This document shows, piece by piece, positions 35,072-49,130 of a stretch of DNA of 64,000 nt. The position numbers were made by a program, and so were the translations under genes. Position 1 is the first letter of the stretch. Each line of letters begins with the position of its first letter. The notes under the pieces are model-generated. The model did not search any database. It had not been told where the DNA came from and saw only the letters and a list, made by a program, of their open reading frames with translations. The stretch is from Sycobia sp. Sy_11 (taxonomy: Eukaryota; Arthropoda; Insecta; Hymenoptera; Epichrysomallidae). The DNA is taken from assembly GCA_018907035.1 (NCBI GenBank), contig JACCIC010000019.1:3613001-3677000 (forward strand). Direction: 5' to 3'.

Positions 35072-35830
35072 CTATAGAAAAAAGAGGATTTCGCACCCCG
35101 TCCACGTTGACTCTCCTCCCCGGGATTTCGCGCGGAACTTGGGCGGCTCAATCCCGGTGCCGCGGCTAAAGTTGCGACGGGGGCTCGAGCTTCGCCGCAA
35201 CTTTCGAGCAAATAACGGCCGGCAACGACGAAGACGACACCGCTTACACTTTGGTCGAACTTTAATTTTCAGCCCTCTTAATTTGCAAGCCTCATTGAGC
35301 CCTGGCCGCGAGAGATCCGGGGCGAGGGGATTGCAAGTTCTTATCAAGAGTCCGACTCGGCTTCGAGGGATGCTAGGGCTAACTTTCGCCTCGGAAGTTC
35401 GAAATTTTTGTCAGGGCTGCTCGCTCGAGCCCTGTTCCTTGGCCCGCGCGCACTTCGTCAATGTCATCGCGCCCGCAGCGCTGCCGCGACCGTTCTTCGG
35501 CCGAACAATGACCACAACCCACCCCCTACCCGATCCCTAGCCAACTCCCTTTAACAGCAGTAGAACTGCTTGGAAGGTATAAATACACAAATTTGCACAT
35601 GGACGTGCGCACCTAGACGAAGCGGAACAGCGGCAGCTGTCGCGAGCGTTGCAAGCGGCGGGCAAATTGAGTTTTGAGATAAGGCGGCGCGAAGCCTTTA
35701 GAGAACGAATTCGTCACGATTGTCGAGATGCACAGACAGCGCCGCGCGCTGCGCTGGAAGAAACTGCCACGAAACTGTGGGGAGGAGGGGGGGATATCGG
35801 TGTTTACTATCGTATTCTCGCAGATTAGAA
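35072..35830. other. CpG-rich block
   Basis: GC-rich unique DNA. Opposed frames of 133 codons (plus, 35139-35540) and 91 codons (minus) overlap. A TATAAATA at 35578-35585 has no convincing initiator downstream. No product is recognised. Confidence 0.5.
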
Positions 35831-36660
35831 TCCAAGGCTGTAGAGAAAATTCTTATACAAGTGCCTTAATTTATCGTTAATCAATATAGGATTAATGCTG
35901 CCTGAAGCTGCAAGTTCAAAAAAAGGTCGAAAATAACTTGGTTGAAGATTATTGTGCAGTGTGCATAATAGTTGTACTAAACGTGCAACAAATTGGAATA
36001 AATAAAAACTAAATAAAAATCTATTTCCCACCATATCCCACTCGTATTTTAGCTCATTTTTCCATTGCCATGACTCAAATATTATTGAAAATGTTGCGTA
36101 GATACGTTTGCAAAGAACTTTATAACTTGCTTTAATCTAGATATTTAAGTAAGTTAAAATGAAAATCAATCATTTCTTGAAAGGTCTAAATTTTGTTACA
36201 GAAAATCAGATAAGACATGGATTATACTAAGTAAAATAAGAAATTTATCACTATCGTTATTTTAACTATTCTGTTCAGTTCATATCAATTATTAAAATAT
36301 ATATGCGCAATGAAAAATTGGAAATATTATTTTTATCAATATGCCGTACCCTGTTTCTCGATTACAATGTCTCGTTCGTTGAAATGTTAGCTTAATTATA
36401 CTATAAAAAAACTTTTCGGACAACTAACTTTTTAATAAATAAATAGACAAGTTATTTTATGAATTAAAACTTTTAATGGAACAAAATGAAACAAAAGCCT
36501 TTTAATTATGATCAAAACGACGCCTGATATTATCTTGGCATTAAAAAGATTTTTCAAGATTGGACAGATGCCATCCTGATTAAATATTTCCACCTACTCG
36601 CTTGCCGTATTTTCATCAACACGATAGGGAACGAAAATTTTCACGCGATAATTATACGAG
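35831..36660. other. AT-rich stretch
   Basis: AT-rich unique sequence. A 69-codon minus frame at 35825-36034 is not distinctive. Confidence 0.6.
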
Positions 36661-37380
36661 GGTAAAATAGATTTTAAGCAGCAGCACCGGAGCCCCCATG
36701 CTGCCACCTGCAGTAAGAGCGACAGGAACTAATTAGGATCCCTACACAGTAACTGCCTTCAGACGACGTTCCAACGAGGCCACGACGGCTGGAAGAAATC
36801 GACGTCACTGATTAACGCCGCTCCGGTGTTTACCCTCCGCCCCACTCGTTCACCTGATCGAGGGTTAGCGAGAAGGGTGGGAGAGTGTTAGGGGAGGTGG
36901 AGGGGAGGGGGGAGGGTTAAATTATATACTTAGATCCGGGGCGAGAACACCGCAAAGCACTCGGGGCTCGGATCGCGCGACCGGCCCTGTTTAGCAGCGG
37001 AGTCACGAAAACCATTCAAAGAGCAATCCAAACAACGAGCCGGCCAATTAACCGACTGCCCCGTCTGTTTATATACGAGCAAACGTGACGATGCGCACAA
37101 TGGGACAGGAGGCGCCCCGACTCGGTCTGGCACTCGTACAAATTGCCGAACGTACGTGGGGGAGGGGGGAGAAGAACGAGATAGGGGGAAGGAGAAAAAT
37201 GCAATTTTCCGAGCTGAGGATGCGTTAAATTTCCTCCATCCACTCTGACGTAGAATAAGACGCGGGATTCGAGACGTCTGGGTTATGTACCAGACTGTGA
37301 TTTTTTTTTTTTTTTTTTGTCGAAATTCTTCAAAGATCCCAACGGTACCCTCGTATTTATGTAGCAGCAACGGAAATTCG
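36661..37380. other. CpG-rich block with G-rich core
   Basis: GC-rich unique sequence with a G-quadruplex-type motif at 36891-36917, further G runs near 37157-37190 and a T18 run at about 37302-37318. The 146-codon minus frame (36930-37370) has no recognisable domain. Confidence 0.5.
36891..36917 (+). other. Canonical G-quadruplex motif
   Basis: Four G runs of three or more, separated by loops of 7, 1 and 1 nt, lie within 27 bases on the plus strand. This fits the usual G3+N1-7 definition. Folding in vivo is not shown. Confidence 0.75.
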
Positions 37381-38290
37381 GATCTTTTGGCTTTATTAGC
37401 GATGCACTGACATTTGTATCCGATTACAAATGCAGAAGTTTTTCTCTGAAGTAAATATGTTCTTCCAATAATATCTGTATTATTACCATCTGTGGATTGC
37501 TATGGAAAATAAAAATGTGGAAACACAAAAATATCTCGGAAATTATTATAAAATAGTTATCCTTGAATAATACTAAATTGTTTGAAAATAATATATACAT
37601 ATATGAATGGATAGTAAATTTTTATAACATTTTGTAAAATATTTCTATATATTATTCAGTTTTCGAAATGAATAGGGTAGATTAATTGTGTAATAATCTC
37701 TCTTGGTACACAATTAATGAAGCATATAATAAAATTTTCAATTTTATCTAAAGATAATTTCTAACATGTGTACAATTTTAAAAGAATATGGTGATTACTG
37801 ATAAATCTAAAATAATTCACTTCGTTTTTTTTTACTTCTGTTATATTTCAATACCATAAACTATAGAAAGTACATCAAGAGACGCGATTCCATCAATGTA
37901 AATTACTAACTTTATCTTAGAATTAAACAGGGTCTATAACAGCGCACGCGTTTCTAAGTAAGGAAAAAATTTATGAATTAATATAATTGTGCCCAGCATC
38001 CGTACTGTGTCATTAGTAATAAAAATTTGTTTACGCAGTTTCTCGAATGTAACAATTTGCATAGTCTCAAATTTATGAAACAGACTATCGCCGTGGAATA
38101 TTGCGCTACATTGAAAGAATCTAAGAAATCGTATTATGTACATAGGGCGATCACTTATTATGTGCACAAAGATCACGAAAAAAGACTGCGCTCAAAATAA
38201 GAAAATGAGAAAAGAGTAGTGTTCAGTTTAGAGGTTGTAGCGCTAATATCGTACTTTCAAAGACCTCATTATCAAACTGGGTCAATCATT
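37381..38290. other. AT-rich non-coding stretch
   Basis: Unique AT-rich sequence. An 80-codon minus frame (37934-38176) has no known motif. Nothing else is seen. Confidence 0.6.
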
Positions 38291-38376
38291 TTTCCTGGCG
38301 CGTCCTCGGGCGCATATTTTCCCCCTGCAAATACTCCGTGAAACTTTCGCGTTAATGTCGGAGCTTAGAACTCGGC

Positions 38377-38380
<4 letters not shown>

Positions 38381-38428
<48 letters not shown>
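38381..38428. repeat. (TA)n microsatellite, 48 bp
   Basis: A pure TA alternation at the entry to a CpG-rich block. Confidence 0.97.
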
Positions 38429-38432
<4 letters not shown>

Positions 38433-38950
38433 CTGTGCGTATGTGCGCACGGACAGAATTTACAAGGCGTTAAGCTCAGCTCGCGGATGCCGTTGTTTAT
38501 ACAATCTAAAAGAAGAAACGAGAAAATTAACCTCCCATCAATTTTCCTAATGCGGAACGCGAATGCCGCCCCCGTCCCCCGTGCCTCTCACCGCCAACCC
38601 CGCGGCTATCTGCATAATCGGGGAACGGGATAACAAAAGAGCTCCGCACCGCAGGGCGACCGCCGACGACGTCGACGAGCCATTCGTTTCCGTTCGCAAA
38701 CTTCCCGCGTTCAATAACACGGACGGGCAGGGGGACGGGGACGAATTTAATAAGGAGCTCGCGCGAGGAACGGGAAAGAAAGATCGAGTTGACGTATTAG
38801 CGGGAGCGCGCGCGCGTGACGCGAAAGTTGCCCGCGGAAACTCCTCGTCCTATATATCGAGCGAGGGACACGGAGAGAGGGGAGGGCATTTTATGGATAC
38901 GTGCCCATTGGAGGCTACCTAATGGAATATAGTCTTCGGGGAGAAGAAGG
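38429..38950. other. CpG-rich block
   Basis: GC-rich unique sequence. A 119-codon plus frame (38563-38922) is Arg/Asp/Gly-rich, with no recognised family and no opposing frame of similar length. It remains unassigned. Confidence 0.4.
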
Positions 38951-40150
38951 AATGGAATTGGAATATCGCTTGAGTTTCATTAATTTGCGGATAATGTAAT
39001 TAGATTTTCTTGAAACGGGGTATTTCTTTTTCTCAATATCACGCTCTTGCATCCACCGAATCGCTCGAAAATGAGAGATCTCTTATTTTACTCTGAACGG
39101 AAAGAATGTAGATATAGAACGTAAATTTTTTTCATTCTTATTATAAGACAAACCTTAAATAGATACTTCGTTATTTTAGGTAATTTAAAATAATATTATT
39201 AACAATGTCGTCGTTAAAAATTAATTCGAAAAATATCTTTTATCGCTGTAATTTACGATATAAGTTTATAATCCACTGCTTCAATTGAATTACAAAAATA
39301 TTGTAATCAAGTAATACTTGATAACCATGGAGCTTTAAAATATTAAATAATACATTTACATTTTCTCAAATAACCTGTGAAAAACAATTAATTCTATTTC
39401 ACAAATGAATTCGGAAAGTAATTTTACCTTAGAATAATGAGAGATGAAAACATAACTGAAAGTGTAATACAAAATTTAATCCCGTGTTGTTGTCTGGTGA
39501 TACTTTTTTAATTCTTACAATCAATCAAATATTTTATCTTTCAATCACAAAATTGTCTTTTAATTAATTGAATTCGAAATTTCTAGGACAGTCAGGGATG
39601 CACTAAAAAACTGAATAATATTAAAAATCTCTTTTCACTGAAAATATCGAAAAATATTTCGGAGAGAGATATACGAAAGTATAACTGTGTAAAAAGTTAA
39701 TTTTGTCAATTTAATAATGTATTTCAAATTATTTTAACGCGATGCTATTAAAACAGAATTTTATATTTTTATATAGTCCATTATAATACATTATATAATT
39801 AGACATTAAAAAGACCTAAAATTATTACTCATACTAAAATTATATTTCGTATTAAAACGTTCTCTTCGAATTAAAAATTCATCATCTCAGTAAAAAATTT
39901 TATTTTATATAAAATAATTTTATAGGTTTATGAAAATTTAAACCTGTGTAACTTTGAGTTAAAAGAAAGAGTATTGTGAATAAAAGACAGTTAAATATGT
40001 ATCTGTAATTCGAAGAAAGAAACAATCAACCTTAGGTCTAATCGATGTCTTATCCACAGATCTTTTCTACTTTAGCAAGATCGTATAAATCGCTGAAAAA
40101 TATTTTCCATCTAGAATCAGAAAGTTGAAGTTAAAATATCGTGGCAAGTA
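38951..40150. other. AT-rich non-coding stretch
   Basis: About 1.2 kb of unique AT-rich sequence with no frame above noise and no microsatellite. Confidence 0.65.
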
Positions 40151-40950
40151 TCGGCTGCCAAATGTAACGCTGCATAAAGCCGAAGAGCGTCCGATGCGCA
40201 TTCCACCCACACCCCCTCCCCGGATCTATGGAGTAACGATCATAAAATTCGGTTTAACGAGCAACTAAAATTTGAGCCTTTAAAGGGCGGGACATAACGA
40301 CTTCCCATCCTTACGCCCCAAGAAATCGGAACGGAATAAAGGTCATAACGTCTCACGGACGCCACCTGTACGCGTATTTACAAAATTACGAAATAAAACT
40401 CAGCTCGTAAAGTCCCCCGCCGCCCCTTAACCCCGCGGACGAGATCTTAAGAGTCATCAGTGCACCCGGACCGTAGAACGGGAAAATAAAAGCACGATTC
40501 CGTATAAAGCGTACTTCCTCATGCTCCGTCTCCTTCCCTCCCACCCAGGACCCTTCCGTGAGCTGACCCATGAGAGAGGCCCGATCCAATCGCAACCGGA
40601 TACGCAACTACACGCGCGCGTCTCTCAGTTGAATGTCGATGTTGCACTCGTATGAGCGAAAACTACCGTCTGACGCTACCCTTGGACCGAGCGAGAAGGC
40701 TGTTAACGGATGTCACGGTGTACAAACGGCTTGGGCGATTTCTATAGCGCGTGTCCGGCGTTGATTCGAGGGCATATTCCGCTGTGCACGGTCGCAGGTA
40801 GTCGAGGTCGTGGTTTGGTCGGACAACTTGATGCCCGTGCTGTGCGCTGGATTTTCGGTTTGAGGGAACGATGAGCCAGCCGTTCGACTTGACGGGAAAG
40901 TCTTATAAGGGCTTGAAGGGTTTGGTGAAAGTGTTGAGAAAACAGGGTAT
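40151..40950. other. CpG-rich unique block
   Basis: Unique GC-rich to intermediate sequence with few open frames (73 codons, minus, at 40386-40607). The lack of simple repeats is unusual for this window. It could hold regulatory DNA, but no specific site stands out. Confidence 0.4.
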
Positions 40951-41999
<1,049 letters not shown>

Positions 42000-42152
42000 A
42001 TTTTAAAAAGTATCTGTACAAGAGTGTAGGGTTGAAAATTCCAGGGCCGCAGAAAGTTTTATAAAGGCAAAATTATGCGCGCGCGTGAATCTCGCATTTA
42101 ATGCACCTGTGATAACCGCAAATCTGATAAAGTACTAAAAGCCCCTGCGTTG

Positions 42153-42187
42153 GTCGTCGTCGTCGTTGTCGTCGTCGTCGTCGTCCT
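42153..42187 (+). repeat. (GTC)n trinucleotide repeat
   Basis: About eleven GTC/GTT units with one interruption. No open frame of note crosses it. Confidence 0.92.
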
Positions 42188-43130
42188 CGCGCTGCTTCTT
42201 GTTGTTTGATAAAAGCTTTTAGACACTTTTTAGTTTATTTCAATTTTAGAATTTGAGTTCTGGGCTTAATGCACGACCATATGAACTTGGCTTTTGTCAA
42301 GATTGACGAAATTCATTTTTCGAACTCTTATTTTCTATTACTAAATTTTTTATTTGTGTGTATGTATGTAAATATATATTACACTACAGTATGAATACTA
42401 ATAAAATAATCTGATAGAATATAACATTCGACGTAATCTTTACAGTACAAACAGAATATGACAACCTTAAAATTTTTATTTCACATGTTTTGAAATACGT
42501 AACAAGAAAATACAAATGTTGAATATACATTATGATAATTTGAAACAGCAAAAAATTATTCTAAAATAAGTTATTTTACTCACAATGTAGTCTATACTTA
42601 TTACAAAAAGAATAAAACGTTTTAAATACTTGTACTTGTGAAAAACTACGGAAACTCATCTCTAAACGTACAAATATTCAAATTTAAAACAAAATACTTG
42701 TAATCTTTCGTATCATAATTAAAGCAACATGCATATAATAGAAAAATCTCCTTAAACTGCGAGAACTTATTAGCACCTACCTTAGTATACCAACTAAACA
42801 ATGACAACAATATAAATTGATTAAACAAGATGTTCGTGAATAGGTAAATCATGCATTAGCGAAAGAATAAAAAGAATCGTGGGAACACGTGAACAACAAA
42901 TGTAAATTATGATAAATTAAAGATTACTTTATCAAAAATTACTCAATGTGTCATCCAGCAATAATATTTAGCAGACAGAATCAAATAATAATTAGCAGGC
43001 TTGAATCAGACAAAAAAAAAGCTTAAAAGTAAGCGTCGAAATAAGTACAATTTAAAAACCAAGGCAAATTTCCTGGCATTTCATGAATCTGAAGATTTGA
43101 TAAAAAGGAAATCTGGCAATTGCGTGAAGT
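42188..43130. other. AT-rich non-coding stretch
   Basis: Unique AT-rich sequence. A 68-codon minus frame is not distinctive. Confidence 0.6.
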
Positions 43131-43304
43131 CGGTCAATATTGCCACTGTACAGTTGCTTGACTCCACTTTCTCTCTTTTTTATGCGCTCGCTCTATCGCA
43201 CCCATTCCCACTATTGGCCACCAACGCACGCGCACATAAAGCCACTGTGCCCGCATCGCATAGGGAGTAACCTAACCATCGAGAACAGGGCACTCAAATT
43301 CTCT

Positions 43305-43383
<79 letters not shown>

Positions 43384-44040
43384 ACTCTTTCTCGCCATGC
43401 CTTTTCTCCCTTCACTCCGTGTAAATAGATTTCATCGATACACACTGCTCGAGGCGGATTGTCGTCGGTCGTCCGCTCTCCTGGCTCTCTTCCAATGCGC
43501 GAAATCAGCCCCCCCTCCGCCCCCACTCGGAAGCTCGTGGTCGCGTTACCCGATAAGAAGGCGCGGTTCTCAACGGCTGTGCGAGCGAAGCGCACATAAG
43601 GAGCTCGGATAGGGGGTGCGGACGACCCGGCCGGCTGCGGTGCGAGCTGCTCGTTACTTTTAGAAACCTCCGCTCCCCCCACACCGCTTACTTACCCTTT
43701 TCCATCGGGGCAGCAGAGTGGAGCCGAGAAAGAGCGAGTGCAAGAAAGAGAGAAACGATCGGTGAATTTTACTGCAAATGCCGAGCCACGGGCAATACGC
43801 GAACGAATCGACGCCCGGGAAAATCGCCTTGGCCCTTGAACGCCGGCTCCTCTCGGACGCGCGAATGCACTCTGCGAATCCTTGCGCGGCTGGATTCACG
43901 GTCTCATTTCTTCTACTCCTTCTTCTCAATTTCCCTCGAAGCCGAGGCCTTAAATCAAATCGGTACGGGGCGTCGAAACGGATACGCTCGGAAGGATTGG
44001 CTGCGACGCTTTTTTTTTGGCTTACTTTATCGCGTAAGCG
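43131..44040. other. CpG-rich block
   Basis: GC-rich unique DNA with a long CT tract. Frames of 69-136 codons overlap on both strands. The 136-codon minus frame is mostly Arg-Glu from the CT tract. No product is recognised. Confidence 0.5.
43301..43392 (+). repeat. (CT)n microsatellite with CCCT interruptions, about 92 bp
   Basis: A long plus-strand pyrimidine tract. The interruptions divide it into three pure CT sections. Confidence 0.95.
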
Positions 44041-45250
44041 GATAAATATTTATAAAAGTGAGTGAAAAACCAGTTTATTTTATAGGAGAAAATATTTTTT
44101 TTCATTTGAAAAGGACGGTACGTTATTGTGCAATTGAACGGATGAAAATTGAAAATAATAAAAAGAAACTGGAAATACGAGTGTCTGAGAAAATCGATAT
44201 TATTAGATAAATATAATAAATGGTTATATAAGAAATCGGATAATCGACACGCTTGATCTTTTATAGATTCGCTCTTCTCTTCTGGATTCGAAATCAACGA
44301 AAGAAGGGTTAAGAAACCAATACTATCCTCTCCAGAAATTTCCGCCTCGCGGCCCTTTTAGCCCGGATGTAAAAGCTTTTATTTTGAAGCTTTTCCATTC
44401 ATCTATATTTTGTATAAAATAAATATATTTTACATTTATTTTATATTCTAGATACATGACATGTTTTAAATTGCAAAATTTTTAATTTTTTAAATTTAAA
44501 TCAACTTTAATCATTGGAATAAAAGTTATTCCAATATTAAGTAATTAATTTAATGATAAAATAATTTAATAATAATTACCAAATACATAACGAAACGTTT
44601 ATATTTTAATGAATAGAATTTTAATATAATATAAATCTAACTTTTATAACATATATTCACAATAAGTTGATCTATTAAATTTTACTTTTGAATATGAAGA
44701 TTCTTGAAAATAAATACAAGCATACTTTGGCTATGCGCAAACTAATATTTTTTCGTAAAATTTAGATCGATACTGCTTTATTCTCAATATGCACATAAAG
44801 ATCTTGGATTCTATGTACCCTAACAAGCGATACAGAGATTCATAATTGATAAATATACATATCTATTATACTTTAAGAATTCATACTTAAATATTTATAA
44901 AAGTATTAAAAATAATTTTAACCCTTTAATTGCCGGACTATCTTACTATAATTTATACTACCTATACAATGTCTTCTTTTTTGGGAAATCCTGAATGACA
45001 TTGGCTTCCACCCGTAGCACTTCGATTAAATTTATAAATTAAATAAATTTTTTGTGAAATTCCTAAAAAAAACGCGCACTCTTTCGTGTATTTAAACGTG
45101 AATTGAACGAGAACCCACGGCATTCGTTACTCACCGTTAAATCCTTAAGAACTTCCTTAACCGCCCTGTCATTTAAATTTTCCCAAAACCGTGATGCCCT
45201 AATGAATGTTTCTACGAGTTTTAAACGACGATATTCCATACCGAGGCGAT
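44041..45250. other. AT-rich non-coding stretch
   Basis: About 1.2 kb of AT-rich unique sequence. A 91-codon minus frame (44022-44297) is Phe/Tyr/Asn-rich, as expected from composition. No repeats are seen. Confidence 0.6.
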
Positions 45251-45968
45251 GAGCAGCGCGCCATGATGCCCTCGAAGAGCCCTCTCGTTTATCTTAATAT
45301 ATACTTTCGAAACTCGATAATGAAATCTTCGCGGTCGAGTAGCGAGCGGCGGAAGAATAAATAGCGCGAGAGAGGAAAATTTCAGCCGGGGCGCCTCCCG
45401 TCTCGGTTTTAATTCTGAATTTCGGGGAGGCTTAATGGCCGTTAAATTTTACGGCAGCATTAGAATTGAATGCCCCACTGTACATTTGCTTCGTGAAACC
45501 TTTGCTCGGGAATTGGCGCGTTTACTCCGATAAAGGCAGAAGTCATTGCCGCAGATGACGCAGGATCCAAAGGGTCTTCGAACAGATCGATCTCGGCAAA
45601 AACGAGCGGCTCGCCGCTGGCATCGGAGCGACGCTAGTGAGTCAACGCTTCGGTACAGGAGCGGGGCGACGAAAGGTTGGTCAGAGATGAAAAAGCCGAC
45701 TTCGGCGCTCGTATTCCAATCTAAATGCAAAATGCTCGAAATTTGGTAAAACATCTTTCCGGGCTATGGGTGGCGAGCTTGCGCTTCCACCGTTTCTGCG
45801 ACTCTATATGTGTCTCGCCCTCTCTATTCGTTGGATTCGTCTAATTTCACGACTTTTTTCATCTTCTTAGACTCATTCTGCTTCGTCTTTCCTTCTGCTT
45901 TTTCATTATTCCTCCTCGTACCGTACCCAGCCCTTTCGTTTCACCGTTATCCATTTTACTGAAACCAC

Positions 45969-45970
<2 letters not shown>
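45251..45970. other. CpG-rich unique block
   Basis: Unique sequence with opposed frames of 101 (minus, 45449-45754) and 67 codons. No known motif is seen in either. Confidence 0.45.
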
Positions 45971-45971
<1 letters not shown>

Positions 45972-46016
<45 letters not shown>

Positions 46017-46023
46017 GTGTGCG
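45972..46023 (+). repeat. (GT)n microsatellite, 52 bp
   Basis: The only long GT/CA tract in the window, with single GC interruptions near its right end. Alternation makes it Z-DNA-prone. Confidence 0.97.
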
Positions 46024-46149
46024 TCTTGTCGCCCATCGCCATTTGCCCCGGTCGCGGCTCATAATTATTCATTGACTTTAAAAATGAGTCAGCTCACTTT
46101 GGCAAAGCTTCTGTTTTCGTTTCTCACGAGCTCCCACGGGCTCTCTACA

Positions 46150-46150
<1 letters not shown>

Positions 46151-46196
<46 letters not shown>

Positions 46197-46206
46197 TTCT
46201 CTCTAT
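46151..46206 (+). repeat. (CT)n microsatellite
   Basis: A C6 run leads into a pure CT tract, then a broken CT tail. Confidence 0.95.
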
Positions 46207-46402
46207 GTCTCGGTCTCGCTCTCTTCTCCCGTTTTACCAACCGTGGCTACGTAGATCTTTGCCGGTCGTATACTTTTTCTACATCCGTTTTTTAAATTAT
46301 TTTTGAAACCAAGGTTCTATGCGTCCGAGAAAAAGGGATTTGGATAATGTAATGAGGGGACGAGCAGAAAAATAGGAAGCTGGAAATGTAACTGTTACTA
46401 AC

Positions 46403-46405
<3 letters not shown>

Positions 46406-46461
<56 letters not shown>

Positions 46462-46486
46462 CAGATATATATATATATATAAATAT
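46406..46486. repeat. (TA)n microsatellite, interrupted, about 81 bp
   Basis: A pure TA section (46406-46446) is followed by TA sections broken by AC, CAG and AA. Confidence 0.95.
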
Positions 46487-46559
46487 AATTTTTACAGATT
46501 TAAAGTTACGTCTTAACGACCCGGAGTAACAATCGCGAGAAAGGACAATAAATTATTTG

Positions 46560-46740
46560 AATAATTAATAATGGCGCCATACAGCGACGGTAAAGCCATT
46601 TATTTAAAGTTACAACTTCGTTTACTACAACATATTTACAGTATTCCGCTATCTGCATAATATTGCGCAATAACTTTCGTAATTTAATTAAAACGATCAG
46701 TTAGCGATTAATAATGGCGATAAGTAAATGTAAACCGGTT
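46560..46740. promoter_or_regulatory. Candidate regulatory block with repeated TAAT motif and C/EBP palindrome
   Basis: Unique sequence holds two exact copies of ATTAATAATGGCG, at 46564-46576 and 46707-46719. Between them at 46662-46671 is ATTGCGCAAT, which equals the C/EBP-type bZIP consensus palindrome. Several other TAAT/ATTA cores are present. No long open frame crosses it. The clustering of sites suggests an enhancer-like element, but conservation cannot be tested here. Confidence 0.3.
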
Positions 46741-46985
46741 GTCAACATACATGCATACATATATCAATAAAAAGTGTTATTAAATTTGTGCATTGGATAT
46801 TTTTTCGTCCTAGAATGAGAGTTTATCGCATACAAAAGAGGAAAATACAATTCATTCACAGATACATACTACTTCAAGTCTATATGATACTAATCTAATA
46901 TCATTGCTCAAATTTATTAATCTAAATAGATTTGGTTTAATTAATATGAATCCTAATTGATTAATTAATTGATTCATCTAAATAA

Positions 46986-47829
46986 ATGAATAGCAATTAC
47001 AAACTAAATCGCTGTAAAACTAGAACTAGAATTAACGATAAAGATATAATTTCTACGGCTGAGCACATGCTTGTTTTTCACGTGCTGGATGATAATCCAG
47101 AGAACTTTATAACTCCATTTATTGGCTCATCGAGTAAAATTACAAACAATCGTAGAAATATCGTGTACACGTTGATTTTCGCATGCTATAGCTATGCGAA
47201 ACAAATATGTATCTTTGACGAACGAAGCCAGGCGAAAATTTCTCCCTTGCTACGTATTCGATACCCGTCTATCGTCCGTATTGTTTCGAACTTGGGGATG
47301 AACGTGCAAATAAAGTGGCCGAGCGATCAACGAGCGAAGTTCGACCCACCCATAACGAAGGATAATGTTCGTTGAAAACAATTGCAAAGAATGGACGCAT
47401 GAAATGCACTATCAATCAGCGTAAATGACGAATGGAACTAAGCTTTAGATCGAGGCGAACATTCTACAATAAAAAATTTCAATAGAAACAATAATGCATT
47501 ATTACAAAATTGCATTACGAAAAATAAAATTGATCCGATACATACGAAGGAGCGTTTTGTTTTTTCGGCAAATTCCGCAAAAGAATAACGATTCTTCGCC
47601 GCCGTATTCGGGACCTCGAGTCAAAATTGTTTCCTTAACAAACCAATTCTATTTTGGAAAACAGTGCCAAGCCATGAATTTTCCTCTTATTGGGCCGTCT
47701 ATATGTGCTAAGCAAAAGTTACTTTTGGAAGACGGCAGGGATGATCTTCTAGAAATAGAGAAGTCGAAAAAAAACGAACAAAATACGTTCGCATTCGTTC
47801 TCATCTTTCTATTCATGCCATCTCTGTGA
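46986..47829 (+). other. Region with two unassigned plus-strand frames (129 and 111 codons)
   Basis: Frames at 46986-47375 and 47494-47829 lie in tandem on the plus strand in ordinary-composition DNA without simple repeats, but in different reading phases. Their residue mixes are unremarkable. I see no signal peptide, convincing membrane segment or known motif, and no clear splice donor and acceptor pair to join them. The second runs to the edge of a pyrimidine tract. They may be chance frames; coding status is undecided. Confidence 0.15.
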
Positions 47830-47830
47830 C

Positions 47831-47835
47831 TCTCT

Positions 47836-47867
<32 letters not shown>

Positions 47868-47868
47868 C
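47831..47868 (+). repeat. (CT)n microsatellite with C8 run
   Basis: A C8 run precedes a pure CT alternation. Confidence 0.93.
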
Positions 47869-48350
47869 GCCTCCCTTCGAAAATAAGTTTGTTTTCTGGC
47901 TCGTAGACGGCGACTATCCCACTATCACTCCTGATGTATATGTATATAAGCTCACCATCCTCTCCGCCCGCGACATAAAGCTCTCGAATCTCGGCAAAAT
48001 TATTCGGCTTCATATTGACGAGCCTCGTTATATCGCGGTGGGTAGTCGGGGCAAGGGATGGGGGGGAGGAGGGCCGCCGAATACATAGAGAGAGGCAGCG
48101 AAGAAAGGGAAGTGGAATCAAATTACGGCGCGGGTAAGCTCTCGGCATCGCGCATTATACGAGCGCTTTGTCGTATAAATCATAAAGTGCTTTAAGCACG
48201 CGCCGCCCACGCCCGTGTGCCGGTACAAATCTATCTCGTGCTCTTTTCCATCTCGATTCTCTCTCGTTAGCCGTGTATTTCATTTGAATATTTCGCGATA
48301 GAGTGTTACACACGCTTTGATACATTTGGAGAAATTCCGTTGACGTGCAG
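47869..48350. other. CpG-rich block
   Basis: GC-richer unique sequence. A 111-codon minus frame is partly Arg-Glu from the CT tract. Nothing is recognised. Confidence 0.5.
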
Positions 48351-49130
48351 ATGATGAACTATATATATACATATCCGTAGAAGCTGAAATATACCATATG
48401 ATAATTTATAAAAAAAACGATCTAAGTAAAATTAAAAACTATTATTTAAGATAAAGCATCACGTTGATACAATACGTTATTTTATATTGAATTGCAATAT
48501 TTTCTACCTTTATACCATCTGTATGATTCCATATTAAATAGATTAATGATAGAGAATTATTTCAGGAACTTCCAAGTTACAGAATTAAATCCTATATAAT
48601 TAGTTATTAGTTTAAATGCTAATAATTAATATTATTTATCGAATATATTTCATTTTACTTTTCATAGAAAAAAAATGCCCAATATTCCCGTTGCACATAA
48701 ATATTTATCCGTTATAAAAAATGATTAAACATACTATTCAGCATTACAACATTTAAATTCGATTTATTTAATTTCCTGCAGAATTAAAATTTATCACCGT
48801 CCTCTCAAAATTCAGAATTTCTCCATTTTCCGCCTCATGGTTACGAAATGAAGGATCGTTACACACATACAAAGTTAAGTATACCGATTATCATAGAAAT
48901 AGCACTGACTATCCCGAAATCCTTGACGAAAAAAAAAAAAAAAAAAAATCTCAAAAACCCTCGTTATTTTCCTTTACATTCGCTATCTCTCAGAGGAGGC
49001 GCCGCCTCGCTAAAGAACTTGGATTTCTATAGGAGACCCGTATATATAAATGGGCTCTCGAAAAAAAAAAGGAACTTCAAAGACCGTATAATACGACAAA
49101 GATTAAAGAAAAAGAGGGTCGCGGCTAACA
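48351..49130. other. AT-rich stretch with A20 run
   Basis: AT-rich unique sequence with a pure A run at 48929-48948, which creates a Lys-rich 104-codon false frame. Confidence 0.6.

Noticed and set aside
35578..35610. TATAAATA as a TATA box
   Set aside because: No initiator at the expected distance and no recognisable downstream gene.
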